Below are positions 19,133 through 26,423 of a DNA stretch of 64,000 nt, piece by piece; the first letter of the stretch is position 1, and each line of letters begins with the position of its first letter. Under the pieces are notes generated by a model. It was not told where the DNA came from, ran no database searches, and worked only from the letters and a program-made list of their open reading frames with translations. The stretch is from Leisingera aquaemixtae. GTDB taxonomy: Bacteria; Pseudomonadota; Alphaproteobacteria; Rhodobacterales; Rhodobacteraceae. The stretch is from the NCBI RefSeq assembly GCF_019801145.1, contig NZ_JAHVJQ010000005.1:186001-250000 (forward strand), given 5' to 3'. Position numbers and translations under genes: made by a program.

Positions 19133-19237
19133 GCCCGGCTGCTCCTTGTTCCGCGGGGCCTATCACGCCAAGCCCCCTGCCCGCCCACATAATGCCTTGG
19201 CCCCAAAGGGTTCAACCGCAGGCGTGCCGTTTCCGCC

Positions 19238-19921
19238 TCACGCCTCCACAACAATGGCGGAGACCTCGCCATCGACATCGCGGCAGGCGGCCAGAAGCCG
19301 CGGCATCAGATGCGACATCACGTAATTGGCATGGAACCGGCTCGGCGCCTTCAGCACCAGCCTGCCCCCTGCCCTGCCCGCGCGCTCCAGCCCCTGCACC
19401 CAGGAGGCATAGTTGGCGGGATCCTCCGCGTGCAGCACCGCCTTCGCGAGGCTCCACTCATGGCCGTCAGACACATCCGGCGCAGGCGGCACCGCACCGG
19501 GGCGCAGGGGCACCACATTCGGCGCAGGCTCATCCGCACCTTGCATCCGGTGCTCGAAGTCCGGACCAACAGCCCCCCAGCGCTCTTGCGTGTCTGCCAG
19601 CAGCCGCTCCAGATCAATCCCGTATTCGGTGACCCGCCCGCGGGCGCCCTGGCGTTTCACCACCAGCCAGCCCCAGCCGCGCAGCTTGGCCATCTCGCGC
19701 TTCACAGTGCGCTCGTCCACATCCCACAGCCGGGCAATCTCCCGCTGGCCGACGGCCAGTTCATCGCGCTGCCAGTTGTAGCGGGCGGTCATCAGTGTCA
19801 TGAAACGCAGAACCAGCTTCTGCGCCCCCTTGCCCTGGCCAAGCGCATAAGCCCCCATCGCCGTGAGGATATCATACTTCAGTGCAGAGGCGTTGCGCCC
19901 CGCAGGCCGTTTGGCAAGCAT
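19238..19921 (-). CDS. DnaA-like plasmid replication initiator
   Basis: About 228 residues from ATG 19921 (MLAKRPAGRNASALKYD); a TTG start at 19975 would add 18. The N-terminal half has a winged-helix DNA-binding segment (VGQREIARLWDVDERTVKREMAKLRGWGWLV). The C-terminal part resembles DnaA domain I (EWSLAKAVLHAEDPANYASW, then RLVLKAPSRFHANYVMSHLM). There is no AAA+ ATPase domain. This combination is the 'DnaA-like' replicase described for Rhodobacterales plasmids. It is divergent from parA-parB across an AT-richer spacer with inverted repeats, the usual arrangement of this replicon type, and marks the window as part of an extrachromosomal replicon. Confidence 0.8.
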   Translation of the reverse strand: MLAKRPAGRNASALKYDILTAMGAYALGQGKGAQKLVLRFMTLMTARYNWQRDELAVGQREIARLWDVDERTVKREMAKLRGWGWLVVKRQGARGRVTEYGIDLERLLADTQERWGAVGPDFEHRMQGADEPAPNVVPLRPGAVPPAPDVSDGHEWSLAKAVLHAEDPANYASWVQGLERAGRAGGRLVLKAPSRFHANYVMSHLMPRLLAACRDVDGEVSAIVVEA

Positions 19922-20476
19922 TGCTGCCCCCGTTTCTCCCTCCCTGCCCTCCTGGGCCGGGATATGCTGCCTCAAGTGCTCCCGGAGAGTTTGCCGGGAA
20001 TTACGCTGGCCGGTTTTGCTCCGAACTCAACGCTATTCGTTTGTTGTATCCGATTTGCGTCCGGAATTCCGATTCTGTCAAGCGCCGGCGGGAATTGAAT
20101 TCAGCCCCAATCCCTTTTTCGAAAGAAAAATTGGTATCAATGGTATTGGGGGACATCTTGGGTGACCCCTATTTGCGCCAAAATGTCCCCCAATCTGCTG
20201 TGTCCCGGTCCCGGGTGTCCCCCTAAATCTGGGAGGCAACCACCAGAAAAACCCAATGAATCGAATCGTTTGGCCTCAGCCTTCCGAATCGCCCTGCGCC
20301 TTATTTCACTGGGCCTTCCGCAAATGTGTCCCCGCGGGGACAGGACGCTCTTTCCGACCATATTAGCTTTTGCGTTTTTTGCAAATTCGGCGTAAATGAA
20401 TATTGAGGCTGAATTAGCGTCCGCAAGAAAATGGACGCCGCCAAATAACAACAACGTGCAAGGCCAAGGAGCAGCG
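19922..20476. other. Probable replication origin and divergent rep/par promoter region
   Basis: About 555 bp without a convincing gene, between the initiator and parA. It holds short repeats TTGGTAT and TGGTATTGG (20131-20149), a perfect 12-bp inverted repeat (20145-20194), a GTCCCGG-rich palindromic cluster right after it (20201-20224), one copy of the TGTCCCCGCGGGGACA palindrome (20327-20342), and AT-rich tracts just before parA. Origin function is inferred from position and repeats. Confidence 0.55.
20145..20194. repeat. 12-bp inverted repeat in candidate origin
   Basis: ATTGGGGGACAT at 20145-20156 and its exact complement ATGTCCCCCAAT at 20183-20194, separated by 26 bases. Possible initiator-binding site or autoregulatory operator of the DnaA-like gene. 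Confidence 0.7.
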
Positions 20477-21781
20477 ATGTTTACGCACGAAGACCTGTCC
20501 AAAATGCAGGCCCAATCCCTCAAGATGCAAAGCTGGATCCGCCAGCAGACCTTCTCCCCCGAGATGGAAAAGACCCTGCGCCGGTTCTCTTCCTGGGAAG
20601 TGGCGGAGCTGATCTTCCGCGTCAACCAGTCGACCCTGCGGGGACGGCTCTCCACCGACCCCTCGCTGCCGCAGGGCCATGTCGAGGAGGACGGCCGCCA
20701 GCGCTGGTACTCGCTGGAGGAGATCAACGAGCTGCGCCGCCGCATCAAGATCAACCGCAAATCGCTGCTGCCCAAGCGCCCCGCGGGGAAACGGGCGCTG
20801 CGGGTGGCGATCTCCAACTTCAAGGGCGGCGCCGGCAAGTCCACCGTGGCGCTGCACTTCGCCCACGCCGCGGCGCTGGACGGCTACCGGGTGCTCTGCG
20901 TCGACTTCGACCCGCAGGCCACCCTGTCGCATTCCATGGGCCTCAGTGACGTCACCGAGGATTACACCGTCTGGGGCATCATGGCCCGCGATCTGGTGCG
21001 CGAGACCGAGCGGATGAACGCCTCGCTGCAGGGCGCGGAATCCGGCACCTCCCTGCCCCAGCGCCAGCTGCCCGACGCGATCACCGGCATGGGGCTGCAG
21101 GATCTTCGCACCAGCGACTTCGTCAAGCCGACCAGCTGGCCGACCATCGACATCATCCCCTCCTGCGCCAATGCGGCGTTTGTGGAATTCGCGTCCGCCC
21201 AGTACCGCCACCTGAACCCGGAATGGTCGTTCTTCGCTGCGGTCTCCCGCTACCTCGACCAGCTGCCGGCCGAGGATTACGACCTGATGATCTTCGACTG
21301 CCCGCCTGCGATTGGCTACCAGTCGATGAACGCGGTCTTTGCCGCCGACATGCTCTATATCCCCTCCGGCCCCGGCTACTGGGAATATGACTCCACCACC
21401 TCCTTCATCGGCCAGCTGTCCGAGGCGCTGGAGGATCTGTCGGCCTTCAACGGGGTTGTCCCCGCGGGGACATTCGCCCTGCCCAAGGTGTTCCAGGACG
21501 TCCGCTTCCTGCTGACCCGTTACGAAAGCGGTAACGATTTGCACCGTGCGATGCGTTCGGCATTTATGAAGGTTTTTGAGGGTAGAATGACCGAGCACCC
21601 GATCGAGATGACCCGCGCAGTCGAACAATCGGGCCGCTTCCTGAGTTCCATCTACGAAATCGATTACCGGGACATGACACGCGAAACCTGGCGGCGTGCG
21701 CGGGCGTCGTTTGATCAGGCCTATGACGAATTCAAGGCCTACGCGCTGGAAGCCTGGGAAAAACTGGAGGATGAGGCATGA
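20477..21781 (+). CDS. parA: ParA-family partition ATPase
   Basis: ATG 20477 is chosen because AAGGAG lies six bases upstream; an ATG at 20396 lacks a ribosome-binding site. The protein has about 434 residues: an N-terminal ~95-residue helix-turn-helix-type extension (FSSWEVAELIFRVNQSTLRG), then deviant Walker A in NFKGGAGKSTVALH, VLCVDFDPQATLSHS, and Walker B-like DLMIFDCPPAIGYQS. This is the plasmid (type Ia/RepA-like) ParA architecture. It segregates the replicon together with ParB and parS. One TGTCCCCGCGGGGACA palindrome lies inside the gene (21457-21472) and is translated as VVPAGT. It overlaps parB by ATGA. Confidence 0.93.
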   Translation: MFTHEDLSKMQAQSLKMQSWIRQQTFSPEMEKTLRRFSSWEVAELIFRVNQSTLRGRLSTDPSLPQGHVEEDGRQRWYSLEEINELRRRIKINRKSLLPKRPAGKRALRVAISNFKGGAGKSTVALHFAHAAALDGYRVLCVDFDPQATLSHSMGLSDVTEDYTVWGIMARDLVRETERMNASLQGAESGTSLPQRQLPDAITGMGLQDLRTSDFVKPTSWPTIDIIPSCANAAFVEFASAQYRHLNPEWSFFAAVSRYLDQLPAEDYDLMIFDCPPAIGYQSMNAVFAADMLYIPSGPGYWEYDSTTSFIGQLSEALEDLSAFNGVVPAGTFALPKVFQDVRFLLTRYESGNDLHRAMRSAFMKVFEGRMTEHPIEMTRAVEQSGRFLSSIYEIDYRDMTRETWRRARASFDQAYDEFKAYALEAWEKLEDEA

Positions 21782-22878
21782 GCAAACGCAGAGTCTTCGA
21801 CATCGACTTCACCCCTGACACCGCCGCTGTCCCCGCGGGGACAGCGGCGGAAGCACCGGCTGAGAAACCTGCCGTTTCCCGCCGCGGGCCGATGGCCACC
21901 GCGATCTCCGAGAACGCCGACGCATTGCGCACCCGCGCCGAGGCGGAGGAGAAGATCCGCGCCGAGAACGACCGGCTGGCGCATGAGTTTGTGCGGCTGA
22001 AAAAGCTGGGCCTGATGGTCGACCGGATCCCGATCGGCCGGATTGGCGCGACCAAGCTGATCCGGGACCGCAGGGAAGGCCGCGACCCGGACCTGGACGA
22101 ACTGAAGGCCTCGATCAAATCCATCGGCCTCTCAAACCCGATCCGGGTCGAGGAGAACGAGGACGGAAGCTATGAGCTGATCCAAGGCTACCGCCGGCTG
22201 CGGGCCTATCTGGAGCTGCTGCGGGAGACAGAGGATGAAGCCTATGAGCATATCCCCGCAGGTCTGGTGGCCAAGGGCGACACGCTGCAGAGCCTCTACC
22301 GCCGGATGGTAGACGAGAACCTGGTGCGCCGCGACATCTCCTTTGCAGAGATGGCCCAGCTGGCGCTGCGGTATGCCGAGGACGCGGGCACCAGAGCGAA
22401 GACTCTCGAGGATGCGGTCAACGACCTCTATGCCTCTGCAGGCCGTCAGAAGAAGATCTATATCCGCCATTTCGCTCAGGTGCTGAAGGCGGTGGGCGAT
22501 GCGCTGAAATACCCGGAGGCGATCCCGCGGGCGCTGGGGCTGGAGCTGAAGAAACGGCTGGAAGCCGATGCGATGAACGCCCAGGTGCTGCGCGATGCGC
22601 TGGCACGGGTGCAGCCCTCCACCGAGGAGGCGGAGCTGGAGGTGCTGCGCAGCTTTGTCGAAGGCAAGCGCAAGAATGCCCCCCGCAGCCCTGCCGCGCC
22701 GCGCCCCGGTGTCGCCAAGACCACCCTGCGCTGCACTGTCCCCGCGGGGACAGTCCGCTGCCAGGCGCGCGACGGCAAGATCGAGATGGCGATGGAGCGC
22801 GACTTTTCCGGGATCGACCGGCACAAGCTGGAGGACGCCATCGCCGCGTTCTTTGCCGCCTTGGAAGATGACGACTGA
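21778..22878 (+). CDS. parB: ParB-family partition protein
   Basis: 366 residues. The ParB N-terminal/CTPase region carries IPIGRIGATKLIRDRREGRD, LKASIKSIGLSNPIRVEE, YELIQGYRRLRAY and MVDENLVRRDISFAEMAQLA, followed by a helical DNA-binding middle and C-terminal dimerisation part. It starts within the parA stop. Two TGTCCCCGCGGGGACA palindromes lie in the gene and are read in frame as AVPAGTA (near residue 19) and TVPAGTV (near residue 322). The first is part of a 30-bp perfect palindrome. ParB presumably binds this palindrome family as parS. Confidence 0.93.
   Translation: MSKRRVFDIDFTPDTAAVPAGTAAEAPAEKPAVSRRGPMATAISENADALRTRAEAEEKIRAENDRLAHEFVRLKKLGLMVDRIPIGRIGATKLIRDRREGRDPDLDELKASIKSIGLSNPIRVEENEDGSYELIQGYRRLRAYLELLRETEDEAYEHIPAGLVAKGDTLQSLYRRMVDENLVRRDISFAEMAQLALRYAEDAGTRAKTLEDAVNDLYASAGRQKKIYIRHFAQVLKAVGDALKYPEAIPRALGLELKKRLEADAMNAQVLRDALARVQPSTEEAELEVLRSFVEGKRKNAPRSPAAPRPGVAKTTLRCTVPAGTVRCQARDGKIEMAMERDFSGIDRHKLEDAIAAFFAALEDDD
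21821..21850. repeat. 30-bp perfect palindrome inside parB
   Basis: The copy at 21828-21843 is extended by CCGCCGC on the left and GCGGCGG on the right to a perfect 30-bp palindrome within codons 15-25 of parB. Confidence 0.9.
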
Positions 22879-22918
22879 CGCAACTGTCCCCGCGGGGACA
22901 GCACCAGGAAACCGCAAA

Positions 22919-22946
22919 GGCTCGGCAGTGATGCCGGGCTTTTTTT
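22919..22946 (+). terminator. Intrinsic terminator after parB
   Basis: Stem GCTCGGCA / TGCCGGGC (one G-T pair) with a GTGA loop, followed by seven T residues, 40 bp after the parB stop. Confidence 0.85.
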
Positions 22947-23056
22947 ATGTCTCATGTCAGCCTGCCGCTGTGTTGTTCACCGCTGTCCCCGCGGGGACAA
23001 AACAGCGGGCAGGGCAGAAACTGCCCGGTGACCTGGTGTCTAATCCGGCTGTTCGG

Positions 23057-23104
23057 GCCTGTCTGCTTCACCTGTCCCCGCGGGGACAGGTGAAGCAGAC
23101 AGGC
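23057..23104. repeat. 48-bp perfect palindrome (cruciform-capable)
   Basis: The copy at 23073-23088 lies at the centre of two exact 24-base arms, 23057-23080 and 23081-23104, with no loop. It is the longest perfect palindrome noticed in the window and may mark the core of the centromere. Confidence 0.95.
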
Positions 23105-23409
23105 ATACAAACCGGAATACTTCTGGCCTGCGGCCTTAGAGGCGGGCGGCAAATAGAGGGCAGGGTGCTGGAAAATCTCTGTCTGTCCCCGCGGGGACAG
23201 ACGTATGGTTCTGCGGGGCAAAGGGCGGAAACAGACAGCCTGATGACCGGCGGCGATCCCGGAGGATGCCCAACGGCCCGCCATATGCCGCCCGGAATGT
23301 GGCCTGTCCCCGCGGGGACAAAGAAATAGAACGGGCAGGGCAATAGTGGAAAGCCACGGCTGTCTTCGCGGCGACAGGAGGGAAAAGCACCTGCCAGAGC
23401 GGACCTCCC

Positions 23410-23443
23410 GGCAAAAGAAAGACCCGGCGCCGGGCCGGGTCTT
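23410..23443 (-). terminator. Intrinsic terminator of the YceI-OmpA gene
   Basis: Ten-bp perfect stem AAGACCCGGC / GCCGGGTCTT (23419-23428 and 23434-23443). On the minus strand it continues into TTTCTTTTG, about 60 bp after the stop codon at 23506. Confidence 0.8.
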
Positions 23444-23505
23444 GCTGCGATTTCTGCTGCTGTCCCCGCGGGGACAGCGGTGGATTCTGCCGGGTCAGCG
23501 GCGGG

Positions 23506-24546
23506 TCAGTTCAGAACCTTGAACTCGATCCGGCGGTTCTTGGCCCGATTCTGCACCGTGTCGTTGGGGACCAGCGGCGTGGTTTCGCCGTAACCGACCG
23601 CAACCAGGCGCTCTGCCGGAATGCCCTTCTGCCGCAGATACTGGTTCACTGCCGCGGCGCGCTTCTCGCTCAGTGCCATGTTCCATGCTGCCTTGCCCTG
23701 GCTGTCGGTGTGGCCGCCGACCTCAACCACCATGCCGGGGCAGCGGCGGATGATGTCCGAGAGGCTGTTGAGGAAGTCGCGCGAGTTGGCATCCAGACGC
23801 GCGGTGGAGGGGGCGAAGTTGACGCTGCGGCCCTGCGACAGAATCTCAAACCGGCCGGTGCAGGCCTCGCGGCTGAAATCGCCGCTGGCCTCCAGCGCGG
23901 TGGCGGCGCCTGAGGCGGCTGTCCCCGCGGGGACAGAGGCGGTGGCGGCGCCGTTGCGGTCAAACAGCAGGTCCATGCTGACAAGGCCCACGGGGGTGAT
24001 GGTCACGCCTGCCGCTTCTTCCAGCTTTTCGCGGCCCGCGGTCAGGTTGAAATCTTCCAGCTTGAGGATCACCGGTTGCACGGTGGCCACGGCAACGCGG
24101 TTTCCGTTCAGCAGTGTTACCGCTACCGGAATGGTCAGCGCGGCCTCGACCCCGTGCAGCGACAGGGTGACGGGCAGGTCGATCTGCTTGCGCTGCACTG
24201 CGGCAAGATCCGCGATCTGTGCCGGATCGATACGGGCTGTCACCACGGCCTCGGGGTAGGTGAAGGTTTCAAAGAACAGGAACCGCATCCGCACGTTGCG
24301 CAGGTCGATGGAGGTGTCGACGGAGTCGAGTGCGATGCGGATCTTCGCCTCGCCGGCCTCCGAGATGCTGCCGGAAAAGGCGGCAAAGCGGCTGGATTCC
24401 GCAATGCTGCCCTTTTTGATCGATATGAAACGGATGGCGGAGGATTCGGCATTGAGCTGCCAGCCGCCCTCAAACGGGCCGGCGGCCAGGGCCGGGCGGA
24501 TGAGGAGCAGGAAAACTGTTATGATTGAGAGGGTTAAGCGGAACAT
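23506..24546 (-). CDS. YceI-like domain / OmpA peptidoglycan-binding fusion protein
   Basis: 347 residues from ATG 24546 with a signal peptide (MFRLTLSIITVFLLLIRPALA). Residues ~25-190 resemble the YceI lipocalin-like fold (WQLNAESSAIRFISIKKGSIAESSRF, DSVDTSIDLRNVRMRFLFFETF). A linker holds a copy of the plasmid palindrome read as SVPAGTA. The C-terminal OmpA domain (~230-345) has NFAPSTARLDANSRDFLNSL, VEVGGHTDSQGKAAWNMALSEKRA and NRAKNRRIEFKVL, with the Asp and Arg that bind peptidoglycan. It acts in the periplasm at the cell wall. It flanks the T6SS island and is divergent from the caspase-like gene; a link with either is possible but unproven. Confidence 0.85.
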   Translation of the reverse strand: MFRLTLSIITVFLLLIRPALAAGPFEGGWQLNAESSAIRFISIKKGSIAESSRFAAFSGSISEAGEAKIRIALDSVDTSIDLRNVRMRFLFFETFTYPEAVVTARIDPAQIADLAAVQRKQIDLPVTLSLHGVEAALTIPVAVTLLNGNRVAVATVQPVILKLEDFNLTAGREKLEEAAGVTITPVGLVSMDLLFDRNGAATASVPAGTAASGAATALEASGDFSREACTGRFEILSQGRSVNFAPSTARLDANSRDFLNSLSDIIRRCPGMVVEVGGHTDSQGKAAWNMALSEKRAAAVNQYLRQKGIPAERLVAVGYGETTPLVPNDTVQNRAKNRRIEFKVLN

Positions 24547-24721
24547 GCGGAATCCAGTCAGGTTGCCGAAAAGGATATCCCGGCGCAAATGCCGGGCGGG
24601 AAACGATGTGCCCAGACTAACAGCAGTCTTGCTGCCGGGTGCAAGGGACGCGATAGTTTGGTAACCAAATACCCTTAAGAATTGGGAAGCTGCCCGGCGG
24701 GACGGAACCCGCAGGCGAGAA

Positions 24722-26251
24722 TTGGAGCAGGTGCGTGCGAATTTTGTGATCCGGGTCCGGCTGATGCTGCTGGCGGCTGTTGCGGCCTTGTGGGGCGCGA
24801 TGGCCCTGGCGGAGGAGCGGCTGGCGCTGGTGATCGGCAACTCGGCCTATGGCGCGGTGTCGTCGCTGGACAACCCGGTGCGCGATGCCCGGCTGATCGC
24901 CGAGACGCTGGAGGGGCTGGGGTTCGAGGTGACGCTTGCCGCCGATGCCAGGCAGATCGAGATGAAACGCGCGATTGCCCAGTTCGGGCACAAGCTGCGC
25001 GGCGCCGGGCCGGATGCCACCGGATTGTTCTACTATGCCGGCCACGGGGTGCAGAGCTTTGGCAGCAACTACCTGCTGCCGGTGGATGTGGCGCTGGAGG
25101 ATGCGGCGGACCTGGACCTGATGGCGGTGGAGGCGCAGTCGGTGCTGCGGCAGATGGCCTCGGCCCGGAACCGCACCAATATCGTGATCCTGGACGCCTG
25201 CCGCAACAACCCGTTCAAGACGGTGGCGGATCTGAATGAGAGCGGCCTGGCGGAAATGAAGGCGCCGACCGGAACCTTCCTTGCCTATGCCACCGCGCCG
25301 GGCGACGTGGCGCTGGACGGGGAGGGGGAAAACAGCCCGTTCACCGAAGCGCTGGCGCGCGAGATCATGGTGCCGGGGGCGCCGGTCGAGCAGGTGCTGA
25401 AACAAGTGCGCCGGGCAGTGCTGGAGCAGAGCGGCGGAAAGCAGACGCCCTGGGATACGTCCTCGCTGGTAAGCGATTTTGTCTTTGCCGAGGCGGCGCC
25501 GGAGCCGGTGCTGAGCGCGGCGGAGATCGAGGAGGCGCAGATCTGGGCCTCTGTCGAGGCGTCGCGAGATGCGGTGCAGATCATGCTGTTCCTGCGCGGC
25601 TACGGCGATGGCAAATATGCCGGTGCGGCCCGCGCGCTGCTGGCGGAGCTGATGGAAGAGGAGCTGCACGGCGGCGCCGGGGCGGATGTGGCAGCGGCGC
25701 CCGCGCCTGTACCTGCGCCTGCGCCCGTTGCGGCGCCGGATGCGGAAACCGCGATGTTCCAGGCGGCGCAGGCGGATGGCAGCAAGGCCGCCTATGAGGC
25801 CTATCTGATGGCCTATCCGGAGGGGAAGTTTGCGGAAATTGCGGCGGCGGAGGCGGCAGCGCTGAAAGCCGGGGCCGGGCAGGACCCGGCGGCGGGCGAG
25901 GCTGCGCCGGACATTGCAGAGAAACCCCAAGCTGAGCCTGCGAAACTGGCGGAGGCCGGCCCGGTGACCTATGCCAGCCCGCTGTACAGCGACATTGCGG
26001 AGATTTCCGGCCTGACAATTGCCGAGGTCGTGACCCGCGCGCCGTCCTTTCCGCCCGTCGATGGCCTGCCGGACAGCTATTGGAAAGGGCAGTCCTGCGG
26101 CAGCTGCCACCAGTGGACGCGGGAGCGGCTGTGCACGCAAGGAAACACCTACCTGAGCCTCAACATGCAGCGCTCATTGGGCAAGCAGCATCCGTTTGGC
26201 GGCGCCCTGAAGCAGGCGCTGAAGAGCTGGGCCGCGGGCGGCTGCCAGTAG
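24722..26251 (+). CDS. Periplasmic caspase-like (peptidase C14) protein with C-terminal CXXCH motif
   Basis: About 509 residues. The start is uncertain (TTG 24722, GTG 24731 or GTG 24746); all give a signal peptide ending near MALAEER. The caspase p20 domain has LALVIGNSAYGAVSSLDNP, catalytic His in FYYAGHGVQSFG and catalytic Cys in IVILDACRNNPF. Ala/Pro-rich linker and helical segments follow. The last ~60 residues contain YWKGQSCGSCHQWTRERLC, where CGSCH fits the c-type haem-binding CXXCH pattern, compatible with an exported protein, plus further cysteines. Caspase homologues cleave after Arg/Lys or serve signalling roles; the substrate is unknown. It is divergent from the YceI-OmpA gene. 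Confidence 0.82.
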   Translation: MEQVRANFVIRVRLMLLAAVAALWGAMALAEERLALVIGNSAYGAVSSLDNPVRDARLIAETLEGLGFEVTLAADARQIEMKRAIAQFGHKLRGAGPDATGLFYYAGHGVQSFGSNYLLPVDVALEDAADLDLMAVEAQSVLRQMASARNRTNIVILDACRNNPFKTVADLNESGLAEMKAPTGTFLAYATAPGDVALDGEGENSPFTEALAREIMVPGAPVEQVLKQVRRAVLEQSGGKQTPWDTSSLVSDFVFAEAAPEPVLSAAEIEEAQIWASVEASRDAVQIMLFLRGYGDGKYAGAARALLAELMEEELHGGAGADVAAAPAPVPAPAPVAAPDAETAMFQAAQADGSKAAYEAYLMAYPEGKFAEIAAAEAAALKAGAGQDPAAGEAAPDIAEKPQAEPAKLAEAGPVTYASPLYSDIAEISGLTIAEVVTRAPSFPPVDGLPDSYWKGQSCGSCHQWTRERLCTQGNTYLSLNMQRSLGKQHPFGGALKQALKSWAAGGCQ

Positions 26252-26301
26252 ACCGCCAGCGGCCTGCCTGCGCAGGGCAGGGGAGGGCTCCCGCCCGCGC
26301 G

Positions 26302-26359
26302 GGCGCATTTGCGAAATGCGCCTGCCCGGTTGGGCGCGGCGCTGTGCTGCGCACAGCGC
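26302..26359. repeat. Two perfect hairpins between convergent genes
   Basis: GGCGCATTT-GCG-AAATGCGCC (26302-26322) and GCGCTGTGC-TGC-GCACAGCGC (26339-26359), each with a nine-bp stem and three-base loop, in the 172-bp gap between the caspase-like gene and the TonB-like gene. No U-tracts follow, so they may be factor-dependent terminators, RNA 3' stabilisers or mobile hairpin repeats. Confidence 0.75.
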
Positions 26360-26423
26360 GGGGGGGGCACCTTCGGCGCTGCGGGCCTGCGGGTGCGGGA
26401 GTGCTGCCTGTTCAAGCTGGCGG

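Larger units (their letters stand above)
22879..23505. other. Non-coding palindrome-rich stretch downstream of parB (candidate centromere)
   Basis: About 627 bp with no credible gene. It contains six perfect copies of TGTCCCCGCGGGGACA (starts 22885, 22984, 23073, 23184, 23305, 23461), a decayed copy TGTCTTCGCGGCGACA at 23361, the parB terminator and the terminator of the convergent OmpA gene. Spacing between copies is about 80-160 bp. Confidence 0.7.
20327..23935. repeat. Dispersed 16-bp palindrome family, candidate parS sites
   Basis: Eleven perfect copies of TGTCCCCGCGGGGACA start at 20327, 21457, 21828, 22737, 22885, 22984, 23073, 23184, 23305, 23461 and 23920; a decayed copy starts at 23361. 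They occur only around parAB in this window. Four lie in coding sequence (parA, parB twice, and the OmpA gene) and are always read as VPAGT, so the reading phase is conserved. Regular association with parAB makes ParB-binding centromere sites the best explanation. Confidence 0.8.

Noticed and set aside
22880-23480. Small coding frames in the palindrome-rich stretch downstream of parB
   Set aside because: All consist of repeated palindrome translations (CPRGDR, LSPRGQ, VPAGT) on both strands, without ribosome-binding sites or family signal.
20327-23935. Palindrome array as a CRISPR
   Set aside because: The repeats are only 16 bp, spacing runs from about 80 to 1100 bp, copies lie inside genes, and there are no cas genes.
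20327-23935. repABC-type parS (GTTNNNNGCNNNNAAC)
   Set aside because: The palindrome has a different sequence, and no repC gene is present; the initiator is DnaA-like.
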